From an uncultured Acidimicrobiaceae bacterium (GTDB lineage Bacteria; Actinomycetota; Acidimicrobiia; Acidimicrobiales; Ilumatobacteraceae), in the NCBI GenBank assembly GCA_903929185.1, contig CAIYTS010000158.1, forward strand, positions 1 through 44,106: DNA of 44,106 nucleotides. The letters run 5' to 3'. Position numbers and translations under genes: made by a program. Positions 18,113-27,626 of the stretch are shown one piece after another. The number at the start of each line of letters is the position of its first letter. The stretch's first letter is position 1. The notes under the pieces were generated by a model. That model was not told where the DNA came from. It made no database searches and worked only from the letters and a program-made list of their open reading frames with translations.

Positions 18113-19306
18113 ATGACAACCACTTCTCTCTCTCGCCGCCTCCATATCCCGCCGTCATCTGATCCGTGGGGAAAGACACTTCGCCGAGCTGGTCTTATCT
18201 ACGTACTGTCTCGTTTATTCGTCGTAATGGGCGCAGCGATTGCCGTCGCAGCGCAAGCTGTTGTTGATCGTTCAAATGATGTAGTACCGGCCAACGGTCT
18301 CAGTGGTCTTGCGGCAATTCTCGATAGTTGGGACGGACATTGGTACCTCGATGTTGTGCGAGAGGGATATCCGCATCACATCATGCCGAATGTGACCTAC
18401 TTCGTATCCGATGCACGCGCTGCGTTCTTTCCTCTGTATCCCCGACTTGTCCACTACATCGATGTGGTCATACCTGGTGGTCCCGTCAGCGTTGCACTAG
18501 CAATCAACGTCGTGCTCGGAGCATTTTTTGTATTCCTTGCTGGTTACTTATGTCGGGGTCTCTTTGACATAAAGACTGCAGAGAAGGCGATGATTCTCAT
18601 CGCTCTGTTCCCCGGAAGTTTCGTGCTCAGCATGGCCTACTCAGAAGCTCTCATGCTCACAATTGTTGCACTGTGTTTCATCGCTTTGCGAGACAAACAT
18701 TGGCTGTGGGCCGGAGTACTGGCAGCTATGGCCACTGCTACTCGGCCCAATGGTGTTGCCCTAGTAGCAGCGTGTGCCGTGGCTTCACTTATCGCTCTAC
18801 GAAACGATCGCGAATGGCGTTCGTTGATTGCGCCCATACTCTCCCCGCTCGGATTCTTCGGCTTTATGTGGTTCCTACGCATGCACACAGGCGAGAACAT
18901 GGCTTGGTTCCGTGTTCAACGTGAGGCGTGGCAGGAAGGCACGAGTTTCGGAGCCACCGCAGTGCAGCGAACCTACGACTTCTTCTTACATCCCGTGAGT
19001 TCACCAACATCAGTTCTTACCGCAGCAAGCGTGGCTGCCATGTTGATATCTCTCTATATGGCACGCAAGTACAAGATGAACCTCATCTACTGGTCCTACA
19101 CCGCTGTGGTTCTTGCATTGATGCTCATCCCTGCAACTGTGACAGCCCGGCCGCGCTTCTTGTTCACTGCGTTCCCATTGTTTTTCCCAGTGGCACGAGC
19201 ATTGCGTGACGAAGATGAAAAATGGTGGCCGCTTGTCGTGATGGTGATGATTGGCGGACTAGTGACCGTGACCGGTATCTACGGCGTTAGAGGCGCCATA
19301 CCGTAA
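18113..19306 (+). CDS. GT-C type membrane glycosyltransferase (PIG-V/mannosyltransferase-like)
   Basis: Polytopic; ILDSWDGHWYLDVVREGYPHH and AAFFPLYPRLVHYI, MATATRPNGVAL are typical of PIG-V-like proteins. Confidence 0.8.
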   Translation: MTTTSLSRRLHIPPSSDPWGKTLRRAGLIYVLSRLFVVMGAAIAVAAQAVVDRSNDVVPANGLSGLAAILDSWDGHWYLDVVREGYPHHIMPNVTYFVSDARAAFFPLYPRLVHYIDVVIPGGPVSVALAINVVLGAFFVFLAGYLCRGLFDIKTAEKAMILIALFPGSFVLSMAYSEALMLTIVALCFIALRDKHWLWAGVLAAMATATRPNGVALVAACAVASLIALRNDREWRSLIAPILSPLGFFGFMWFLRMHTGENMAWFRVQREAWQEGTSFGATAVQRTYDFFLHPVSSPTSVLTAASVAAMLISLYMARKYKMNLIYWSYTAVVLALMLIPATVTARPRFLFTAFPLFFPVARALRDEDEKWWPLVVMVMIGGLVTVTGIYGVRGAIP

Positions 19307-19309
19307 ACG

Positions 19310-20074
19310 TCACAGCGGAAGACGACGCCACACAGCTGTGGGCAAGTTCTTCAAAATCAAAAACATGTACTGCAGTAATCCTGGAACCCAGATAACTGTC
19401 CGAGACGAACCAATCGCCTTTTCTACAGCAGATGCCACAGTTTCTGCATCGGTCGAGAACGGAGCTTTATCCATTCCCTTCGTCATTTTCGTCGTCACGA
19501 ATCCAGGTCGAACCACAAGCACTGAAACACCAGAACCCACGAGTTCGTGGTCTAATGCCAAGGCGAATCCGTCAACTCCGGCCTTTGTAGCGCCGTACAC
19601 CGGATTACCTTTACGCACGCGCTCACCCGCAACCGAAGACATCAAGACCATTTTGCCGTATCCCTGAGAACGCATCTGGGCTGCGAGTGCATACATCAAC
19701 ACCATGGTGCCCGTGAAATTCACATCGGCAACACTCTGTAATGCAGCAGGATCTGCGTAATAGTCAACTCCTTCTTGCAACACACCTTGAGCAATGACTG
19801 CTACGTCTATATCGCCTACCTGCTGAACAACCTCGGCAACTACATGAACCATTGATGCCGAGTCGTCAGCATTAAAACGGACATGATGCACTTCAAGATC
19901 TGGGTAACGATCCGCAACGTCGGCTATCTGAACGTCTGCTGCATCAATATCGCGACTCACCAGAACAACATGCGACACACCAGGCTTGACCAATTTTTGA
20001 ATGATCGCTTGACCTATTTCGCTAGTTCCTCCGAACAAGACAATATTTTGCGCTACGCCTACACCGTTTTTCAT
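19310..20074 (-). CDS. dprE2: SDR family oxidoreductase, DprE2-like (decaprenylphospho-2-keto-erythropentose reductase)
   Basis: FGGTSEIGQAI cofactor motif, catalytic S..YGATKAG; 4-bp overlap with DprE1-like gene; C-terminal hydrophobic tail typical of DprE2. Confidence 0.87.
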   Translation of the reverse strand: MKNGVGVAQNIVLFGGTSEIGQAIIQKLVKPGVSHVVLVSRDIDAADVQIADVADRYPDLEVHHVRFNADDSASMVHVVAEVVQQVGDIDVAVIAQGVLQEGVDYYADPAALQSVADVNFTGTMVLMYALAAQMRSQGYGKMVLMSSVAGERVRKGNPVYGATKAGVDGFALALDHELVGSGVSVLVVRPGFVTTKMTKGMDKAPFSTDAETVASAVEKAIGSSRTVIWVPGLLQYMFLILKNLPTAVWRRLPL

Positions 20075-21450
20075 AACAATCTCCTGTGATCTACTAATCC
20101 CAATCGGCGTGACAAATCACTTCGCCACAAACCAATGGGATCCATTTCTTCTTGAGTGCTCATCCACTCATCGATACGTGCATATCCGCGTCGCACCGCT
20201 GCAGCTGATACATGGGAATCTTTTGCCAAGTAGTGACGACCACCCGCATCCAACACCAGAGTGTCAACTTCTGACAGCAACTCTGCCAAACCTGAAATCC
20301 CTGCGGCCATATCAAGAGTCAATGTCCAGCCCTCGGTGGGAAACGACATTGGGGCCTTATTCTGTGGTCCCATTCTCTTCAGCACTGCCAAGAATGACGC
20401 AACCCCTGCGGCAGAGAACTTCTCAATCACTTTACGCAACACGTCCGTACGGTCGAGAGGAACAATGAATTGATACTGGATGAATCCCTGTTTGCCATAA
20501 AGACGATTCCAACGATTGACGCCATCGAGTGGATGGAAAAACGCAGGTATCGACTCAAGACCAATATGACTCTTTGATGGAGCCTTCCGATACCACGCTT
20601 CGTTAAAAGCCTTGATCGACCACTTGTTCAATAAGCCATTCGGTACCCAACCTGGCGCCGATACTGTCAAGCGAGGGTCATATGCCAGCGGATCCTTATT
20701 GTCGACTTTGTTGGCTGCAGCATGATCACCACGTGTCAATACACCGCGACCCATTGATGCACCGGTCGCCAATAGATCTACCCAACACACTGAATAGCGA
20801 TAATCATCATCAGACCCGTCGGCACTCATTGCAGCACACACAGCATCAAAATTGTCCAGACGAACAGTCTCCACTTCTACTCGAGAGCTTTCGATCTTCA
20901 ACATCGCGATAGTGGCACGAAGAATGACCCCGGTGAGGCCCATTCCGCCAATGGTTGCCCAAAACCAAACAGAGTTCTGTTCGGGAGACAACTCAACAAC
21001 TTCTCCACTCGACAACATCAATGTCACTGATCGAACATGTTGTCCAAAACTTCCGTCGAGGTGATGGTTCTTACCGTGGACGTCGGAAGCAATGGCTCCA
21101 CCAACAGTGACAAATCTGGTGCCGGGAGTTACGGGAATAAACCAACCCTGCGGAACACACATTCGCAAAATTGCATCGATACTGACACTTGAAGCAACAG
21201 TGAGCAAACCAGTCAATGGATCAAAATCTGCGTCAATACCCATGGGGTCATTTTCCGCGGTCATTTCAAGAACGATGCCCCCAGCGTTTTGTGCAGCAGC
21301 ACCATACGAACGGCCAAGTCCACGAGAAATGACACCACGTTCTCCCGCTGTGCTGATCGTTGACCGAACAACATCGACATCAGTCGTATGGACCAGGTCT
21401 GCAACGGTCCACGCAGTACGACCCCACCCCGATAAACGCTGCATCACCAT
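20071..21450 (-). CDS. dprE1: FAD-binding oxidoreductase, DprE1-like (decaprenylphosphoryl-beta-D-ribose oxidase)
   Basis: RGLGRSYGAAAQNAGG, GGAIASDVHGKNHHLDGSFGQHV, MGPQNKAPMSFPTEGWTLTLDM, HYLAKDSH, IDEWMSTQEEMDPIGLWRSDLSRRL align by eye with DprE1. Confidence 0.93.
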   Translation of the reverse strand: MVMQRLSGWGRTAWTVADLVHTTDVDVVRSTISTAGERGVISRGLGRSYGAAAQNAGGIVLEMTAENDPMGIDADFDPLTGLLTVASSVSIDAILRMCVPQGWFIPVTPGTRFVTVGGAIASDVHGKNHHLDGSFGQHVRSVTLMLSSGEVVELSPEQNSVWFWATIGGMGLTGVILRATIAMLKIESSRVEVETVRLDNFDAVCAAMSADGSDDDYRYSVCWVDLLATGASMGRGVLTRGDHAAANKVDNKDPLAYDPRLTVSAPGWVPNGLLNKWSIKAFNEAWYRKAPSKSHIGLESIPAFFHPLDGVNRWNRLYGKQGFIQYQFIVPLDRTDVLRKVIEKFSAAGVASFLAVLKRMGPQNKAPMSFPTEGWTLTLDMAAGISGLAELLSEVDTLVLDAGGRHYLAKDSHVSAAAVRRGYARIDEWMSTQEEMDPIGLWRSDLSRRLGLVDHRRLL

Positions 21451-21502
21451 GGGTCAAATTCTAGACGCTGCCCTCAATAAACAGAGGTCAATGCAGAATC
21501 AC

Positions 21503-22372
21503 TTATGAGGCGTACACCGCAAGCCCATAGACGATGACCCACACTGCGCCATACGCCTGAATCCATCGATCGTTGAAGAAAACTTCTTCTGGTGCTCCAC
21601 CGCCGCCATTTTCCAGCACCAACAAATATCGCAACAAGGCAAGCACCATTGGAACAATTGAAAGACCATGGAATGGGATCGACTCATGCGCTATTGCTGC
21701 ATTTTCAAAAGCCCACATGCAATATGTCACAACAGTTGCTGTACACGACACACCAAGTAGTTGACGCAAATACACGAGCGAATACGACTTCAACGAAGTG
21801 CGAGTGACTACTGCCTGTTCTCCAAGTTCCAACAACTCTGCAAAACGTTTTCCGGTCACTATGAAAAAAGAACCGAACGTGATGCACAAAACAAACCACA
21901 TTGACATTGGAGTCTGAGTTGCTGCGGCGCCCACCATGGCGCGAAGAACAAACCCACTAGCCACCAAGGAAAGATCAAGCAACGGTACATGTTTCCACCA
22001 GGTGCTGTAACCAATGGTAAGACAGGCATAGAGCGCAATAATTCCGCCAGCAGCTGGTCGAACTAAGTAACCCAACACTGGTCCGCATAGCAAAAGCACT
22101 GTGCCAATGATGCGAGCGACAGAGAGCGGCACAGCACCGCTTGCGATGGGGCGATTGCGTTTCTTTGGGTGCTGTCGATCTTGTTCAACATCCATGATGT
22201 CGTTCCAGTAATAGGTGCCGCTTGCAACCATGCAGAAAGCAGCGAAAACCACCAAGGTCTTTCCGAGGGACGACCATTCATTCAGCACACCAAGTGCTGC
22301 GGGAGCCGCAAAGACAAGAACATTTTTGGACCATTGAGTTGGTCGTGCTTCTTTGATACACGCGCGGATCAT
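21503..22372 (-). CDS. ubiA: decaprenyl-phosphate phosphoribosyltransferase (UbiA family)
   Basis: RPTQWSKNVLVFAAP, YYWNDIMDVEQDRQHPKKRNRPIASGAV (NDxxDxxxD), VGAAATQTPMSMWFVLCITFGSFFIVTGKRFAEL; typical of Rv3806c-like DPPR synthases. Confidence 0.92.
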   Translation of the reverse strand: MIRACIKEARPTQWSKNVLVFAAPAALGVLNEWSSLGKTLVVFAAFCMVASGTYYWNDIMDVEQDRQHPKKRNRPIASGAVPLSVARIIGTVLLLCGPVLGYLVRPAAGGIIALYACLTIGYSTWWKHVPLLDLSLVASGFVLRAMVGAAATQTPMSMWFVLCITFGSFFIVTGKRFAELLELGEQAVVTRTSLKSYSLVYLRQLLGVSCTATVVTYCMWAFENAAIAHESIPFHGLSIVPMVLALLRYLLVLENGGGGAPEEVFFNDRWIQAYGAVWVIVYGLAVYAS

Positions 22373-22998
22373 GCTGCACTCTCCTCAAGATCGATTTTGT
22401 TCACCCATGTTGGATGAGAAAATAGTTCTAGCAATTGCACATCACCAGACGAATCACCATATGCATAGACAAGATCCTTAGGAGTCATTCCAGAATCTTG
22501 GCACCACTTTTGAATGCGCACTGCTTTCTCTACTCCGCGGCAGTTCTGGCCGATCAACTTGCCGGTCAAGATGCCAGAGCTCTCTTCCAGTTCCGTACAC
22601 AACACTGCGTCCACCTCTAGCAGATCGCCAAGAGGGTGCAGATAAACCCCCAACGAGGCAGATACAAGAACCACAACATGGCCTTGATCTTGGTGCCATC
22701 GCATGCGTGCGGCAACGTCACCGCGCAACCATCCGTCAGCAACCTTTGATGCGAATTGGATGCCGAGAGCTTCAACCTCGCGAGCGTTTCTGCCAGCGAA
22801 CACGCCTTCAACAAACTTGATCTTTAACGAATCCCTGTCGCGCTTCTTAAAACTGCGAATCGTTTGTCCAAGATCCGAAAAAACAACTTTCAAAAGTCTC
22901 CTGAAACCTGCCACCGAACGCATAAAGGGAACGACACAGTCGCACACGGTCAACGTGTTGTCGACATCAAAGGCAGCAACCGAAATGCTCATCGTCAC
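22369..22998 (-). CDS. HAD-IB family hydrolase (SerB-like phosphatase)
   Basis: AFDVDNTLT motif I, VVLVSASLGVYL motif II, YAYGDSSGDVQLL motif IV; 4-bp overlap with ubiA. Confidence 0.9.
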   Translation of the reverse strand: MTMSISVAAFDVDNTLTVCDCVVPFMRSVAGFRRLLKVVFSDLGQTIRSFKKRDRDSLKIKFVEGVFAGRNAREVEALGIQFASKVADGWLRGDVAARMRWHQDQGHVVVLVSASLGVYLHPLGDLLEVDAVLCTELEESSGILTGKLIGQNCRGVEKAVRIQKWCQDSGMTPKDLVYAYGDSSGDVQLLELFSHPTWVNKIDLEESAA

Positions 22999-23001
22999 AG
23001 G

Positions 23002-24288
23002 TTAGTTGTCCATGTCTTTATCGCCGAGTATTGGTGCCATATCAGAGAAATAGTTAGGCCAACTCTTTGTCACAACCTCCGGGTCGGCGACTTTCATCCC
23101 AGCCGTGCACAACGTCAAGAGAGAAAGCGCCATCGCCATTCTGTGGTCATGATGACTATCAAAAGTGACGGGAATCCATGCGCACGGACCAACTATGCGC
23201 AGGCCGTCTTCTTCTACAGTCACGGTTCCTCCGGCACGATTCAATTCATTTGCCAAATCACCAAGACGATCACTTTCCTTATTGCGAATAAATCCGATCC
23301 CCGAGAGCACACTTTCGCCCGCCGCCATGCAGCACGCAACTGCAACTGCTGGCACCAAATCAGAACAATCCGACATGTCCATCACAAGAGGTTGCACTGG
23401 CGTTGTCACCTCTCGAGTGACCACGACATCAGCACCATCAACATCACACGACAGTCCCATCTTTTGCAATATGGGAAGAATCTGTGCATCGCCCTGTAAC
23501 GACGATGTCGCTAAACCCGGAATGACAACTCGCCCTTCACGTACAGCCGCTGCAACAAGGGGAAATGCTGCTGATGAATAGTCGGGCTCGATGAGATACT
23601 CCCGACCGCCATAAGGCCCGTGAAGAATGGAAATAGTGGAGTCCTCGACGTTCACGGTGACACCAAATGACCTCATTACGTGAGCAGTCATCTCTACATA
23701 CGATCGCGAAACGAGTGGTCCATCAACATGGACAACGAGACCCTCTTCCAACATCGGTCCAATCAACATCAGCGCAGAAATGAACTGGCTAGACACGTTT
23801 CCGGCAATGTGAATCTCGCCGCCTGACAAAGACCCACGCGAAACAGAGACGGGCAAATGGCCTACTTCACCAAGATGAGTGACCTCAGCCCCTAAAGCAT
23901 CGAGAGCGTCATGCAAATCAGCCATCGGCCGACCACGTAGCGCAGCCTCACCATCAATGATTGTTGTTGTTTCAAACAGGGACGCAACAGCTGTAAGAAA
24001 GCGAGAAGACGTGCCTGCCAAAACAGCATCAACAATTCCAGGAAACTTGAGTACTGACGTCTCCCCTATTACTACCTCGTCATTGAGTATCTGTATAGAC
24101 CGTCCTGAATTTCGAATTACGTTCAGCACCACACGTGCATCGTCTCCTGATGGAATTCCAGAAATTCGCGAGGACTCTTTTGACAACATGGCACATACCA
24201 GCGCACGGTTCGCAACGCTTTTTGATCCTGGAACTGACACCACCGCATCAAGCGGACCCACTGGTGGATGCAATTCGATAGATGTCAC
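23002..24288 (-). CDS. aroA: 3-phosphoshikimate 1-carboxyvinyltransferase
   Basis: VPGSKSVANRALVCAMLSKES, LAGTSSRFLTAV, RGRPMADLHDAL, SSQFISALMLIGP, DSHHDHRMAMALSLL. Confidence 0.95.
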   Translation of the reverse strand: MTSIELHPPVGPLDAVVSVPGSKSVANRALVCAMLSKESSRISGIPSGDDARVVLNVIRNSGRSIQILNDEVVIGETSVLKFPGIVDAVLAGTSSRFLTAVASLFETTTIIDGEAALRGRPMADLHDALDALGAEVTHLGEVGHLPVSVSRGSLSGGEIHIAGNVSSQFISALMLIGPMLEEGLVVHVDGPLVSRSYVEMTAHVMRSFGVTVNVEDSTISILHGPYGGREYLIEPDYSSAAFPLVAAAVREGRVVIPGLATSSLQGDAQILPILQKMGLSCDVDGADVVVTREVTTPVQPLVMDMSDCSDLVPAVAVACCMAAGESVLSGIGFIRNKESDRLGDLANELNRAGGTVTVEEDGLRIVGPCAWIPVTFDSHHDHRMAMALSLLTLCTAGMKVADPEVVTKSWPNYFSDMAPILGDKDMDN

Positions 24289-25361
24289 GACAACGGCTGG
24301 ATAGCCGGACGAAATCCACGGGCCAGCAACCCGCCTCTAAACATCTCTGCATGCTCTGCCCGTACGACTGTGACCATGATTCCGCGGTCGCCTTCAGCTG
24401 AGTGCACCACTTCAAAGTCATAGATATTGACACCGAGTTCACCGGACAGCGTAAAGACATCTGCAGCTGCACCTGGCCGGTCTGGTATCGGGATACGCAC
24501 TTCAGCGAGATCTTCAACCGCTCCAGCACCCGTCGGCAAATTCATACGTGCGCGTCGAGCCTGTTCGAGACGCGACAACAAACCTTCTCGGTCAGAAGCA
24601 GCAACGACATCACGCATGTCTGTCAGTCCAAGAATTAGGGCGTCTAAACCGCGCACGATCGAAGCCTTGTTCTGTTCACAGATATCGAGCCAAATTCCTG
24701 GACGACCAGATGCAATACGTGTCATGTCGCGAAATCCACCAGCGGCGAGACGAAGCAACGCCATGTGTTCTTCAGAACGATTATCAGCAATGCGCATCAA
24801 TGTGGCTGCAGTTAGATGAGGAACGTGACTCACCACAGCTACCAAATCATCATGCTGTTCAGCATCCATCGCAACAATTTCCGCTCCGAATTTTGCAACT
24901 AGACCGGCCACAACAGCAAAAGCTGCGTCGGAAGAATTCAGTGTTGGGGTAAGCACCCACACAGCTCCGGCGAACATCGAAGCATCTGCTCCGTCTAAGC
25001 CGTCCAATTCTGATCCCGCCATCGGGTGACCCGGAACAAAACGCGGGTCAGTTATATGAAGAGAGATGGAAGTCTTAACGGAACCAACATCTGTAACAAC
25101 TCCGGTTGTGAGTGACAAAGATTCGGCTACCGCTTCTGCCACGATGCCGACAGGAGTAGCCACGAAGGTCACTTCAGCATCGGAGTACAAACCGGGAAAC
25201 GAAATAATTTCTCGTTCAAGAGCAGTATCAATTTTCGACCTATCAGAGTCATGTCCGCCGACGTCGTAACCAGCGTCGGCTAAAGCGAGCGCGAGCGAAC
25301 CACCAATCAATCCAAGGCCGAATACGTTCGCCTTTTTCTTCGTTGTCGCATCTGCGCTCAT
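24285..25361 (-). CDS. tyrA: prephenate dehydrogenase with C-terminal ACT-like domain
   Basis: [56 protein letters not shown]-term [30 protein letters not shown]. Confidence 0.93.
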   Translation of the reverse strand: MSADATTKKKANVFGLGLIGGSLALALADAGYDVGGHDSDRSKIDTALEREIISFPGLYSDAEVTFVATPVGIVAEAVAESLSLTTGVVTDVGSVKTSISLHITDPRFVPGHPMAGSELDGLDGADASMFAGAVWVLTPTLNSSDAAFAVVAGLVAKFGAEIVAMDAEQHDDLVAVVSHVPHLTAATLMRIADNRSEEHMALLRLAAGGFRDMTRIASGRPGIWLDICEQNKASIVRGLDALILGLTDMRDVVAASDREGLLSRLEQARRARMNLPTGAGAVEDLAEVRIPIPDRPGAAADVFTLSGELGVNIYDFEVVHSAEGDRGIMVTVVRAEHAEMFRGGLLARGFRPAIQPLS

Positions 25362-26176
25362 TCCCACACCGTATCCGTACCGTCTAAGTCAACTGCGCTA
25401 GATAATTGGCGAACCTCTTCAATGGTCAATTCCCGCCATTGTCCCGGCGCCAATTTGGTGTCGCGCAGTGGCCCAATTCGGGTACGCACTAGACGAATCA
25501 CTGGGTGGCCTACTTCTTCACACATGCGACGTACCTGACGATTGCGTCCTTCATGAATCACAATTCGCAATACACCTGGCTCGGGCTGACCAACCACTGC
25601 GGGCGCTGTGATGCCATCTTCCAGTTCAACGCCATCGCGCAGATGCCGCAGAGCGCCATTCGGAACACCATTAGTGCCGCACTCAACTTCAGCTATGTAT
25701 TCCTTTTCAACACCGTGACTCGGGTGAGTCAGAAACTGAGTCAGTTGCCCATCATTGGTCAAAATCAAAAGCCCTGTTGTGTCAATATCCAATCGCCCAA
25801 CAGAGAACACGCGAGGCTCTGATGGCACGTAGTCCAGAACAGTTTCACGACCATGCGTGTCAACCATTGTGGTGACCACACCCTCTGGTTTATTCAACAA
25901 GTAATACACCAAACCAGGAAGCACGCCAACCGGAGCGCCGTCAACCTCAATAATGTCGGAATCTACGTTGACTCGCCGACCAAGGACGGCAACATCACCA
26001 TTGACATCAACACGACCATCTTCAATCAGGTTCTCGCATACACGACGAGAACCAAATCCGGCTCTCGCAAGTACTTTCTGTAAACGCTCACCATCAGCAA
26101 GACGAGCTTCGTCTGCTATTTGTTCCCATAACGGTGGCTCAGGAACCGCGCCTCCCGGCGGGGTGAACGAAGACAC
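25358..26176 (-). CDS. rluB: 23S rRNA pseudouridine synthase (RluB-like)
   Basis: S4 domain [78 protein letters not shown] start sharing a base with scpB stop (TAGTG). Confidence 0.94.
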   Translation of the reverse strand: MSSFTPPGGAVPEPPLWEQIADEARLADGERLQKVLARAGFGSRRVCENLIEDGRVDVNGDVAVLGRRVNVDSDIIEVDGAPVGVLPGLVYYLLNKPEGVVTTMVDTHGRETVLDYVPSEPRVFSVGRLDIDTTGLLILTNDGQLTQFLTHPSHGVEKEYIAEVECGTNGVPNGALRHLRDGVELEDGITAPAVVGQPEPGVLRIVIHEGRNRQVRRMCEEVGHPVIRLVRTRIGPLRDTKLAPGQWRELTIEEVRQLSSAVDLDGTDTVWE

Positions 26177-26782
26177 TATGCCCCGTCACTTGATTCGCTA
26201 ATGACATCAGCTTCTAGCAACAATGTTTTTTCAAGAGCCTCAACGAGTGATGCATCAGGCACGAACGAAGCGATTGCAGGGAGGTCTTTCAGCGACGCAA
26301 TCCCCAACTTCTCTAGGAACAATTGCGTAGTACCCCACAACACGGCCTGACCCGGACCATTGTCACGCGATACTGGTGCCACATATGCACGACCATGCAA
26401 TGTGCGTAGCACCGAATCGGGATCTACACCACGGATAGACGCGATCTGCAGTCGTGAAATTGGTTGTTTGTAAGCAATGATTGCCAGAGTCTCAAGTGCT
26501 GCGCCAGATAAACGTGCACGCTGACCATCCAAAATAAATCGTTCAACATATGGCGCCAAGTCTGGATGAGTTTGAAAACGCCATCCACCAGCAACCTTTG
26601 CCAATTGAAAACCATGACCTGCTTCTTCATATGTTTCAGCAAGACGGCCACATACTTCGTCAACGGTTGTAGCGGGAATCTCTAACAATTGCGCAATGAG
26701 GTCAGTAGGCACTGGCTCATGAGCGACAAGAACTATTGCTTCAATCGCTCTCACTGTCTCTGTGGTTACATCATCCTTCATA
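26176..26782 (-). CDS. scpB: segregation and condensation protein B
   Basis: [72 protein letters not shown]. Confidence 0.93.
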
Positions 26783-27550
26783 AGAATCGATCTCCGCCAT
26801 ACTTTCGTTTCCCGTACCAATACCAGTCCACAGCACCGTGATGTCTCCAAAACGATCAACTTGATCTAGCTCAATAAAACCTTGTTTATACATTTCAAGA
26901 ATCGCCAAGAACCGCACAACAATTTCAAGACGCTCAACAAGCCCAGTAGTCAATGTACGAAACGAGGTGCTCCCCACGCGAGCGATATCTTCCATCAATT
27001 CTTCGACTGCTTCAGCAACCGTAAATCGAATGGGAGAGATGTGATACAGGCTTAATTCATCGCGCTTGCGCGGAGTAATAGCGCTAATAAACCCGCGCTC
27101 AAGTTTTTCGATAGTGAGACCCTCGAGCAGATCAGGTGCGACATCTGAGAAACGCTCATCAGGTCCCACCGCACGTCCGTACACTCTGTCGGCGTCATCA
27201 ACGAACGTGGCAAGAATCTTGGCGACATCCTTAAATGTCTTGCACTCAAGAAGACGAGCAAGCAATAAATCGCGCTCTTCCCACAGTGCCAATTCGTCAT
27301 CGAGATCAACAGCTTCGCGCCCTGGCAATAGTCTGCGAGTCTTCAATTCAATCAACGTGGCCGCAATCAGAAGGAACTCAGTAGCGACTTCTAGGTCGAG
27401 CTCTTGCATCTTCAATAGTTCTGCCAAATAGGCGTCCACAATGGTGGAAAGACTGATCTCGTGGATATCCACCTCTTCGCGCAAAATGAGATGGAGCAAA
27501 AGGTCGAAAGGGCCCTCATACACGGGGGTTGCTACGTCAATTGCCACCAT
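26771..27550 (-). CDS. scpA: segregation and condensation protein A
   Basis: VYEGPFDLLLHLILREEVDIHEISLSTIVDAYLAEL; VATEFLLIAATLIELKTRRLLP. Start uncertain (27550, 27604 or 27613). Confidence 0.92.
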   Translation of the reverse strand: MVAIDVATPVYEGPFDLLLHLILREEVDIHEISLSTIVDAYLAELLKMQELDLEVATEFLLIAATLIELKTRRLLPGREAVDLDDELALWEERDLLLARLLECKTFKDVAKILATFVDDADRVYGRAVGPDERFSDVAPDLLEGLTIEKLERGFISAITPRKRDELSLYHISPIRFTVAEAVEELMEDIARVGSTSFRTLTTGLVERLEIVVRFLAILEMYKQGFIELDQVDRFGDITVLWTGIGTGNESMAEIDSYEG

Positions 27551-27626
27551 CCCATCGTACTTGCCAAGAGCACCTAGGTCGGCAATTGACCACGTAGATT
27601 CCATGCGTAGCAACTAGATTTTGTTC

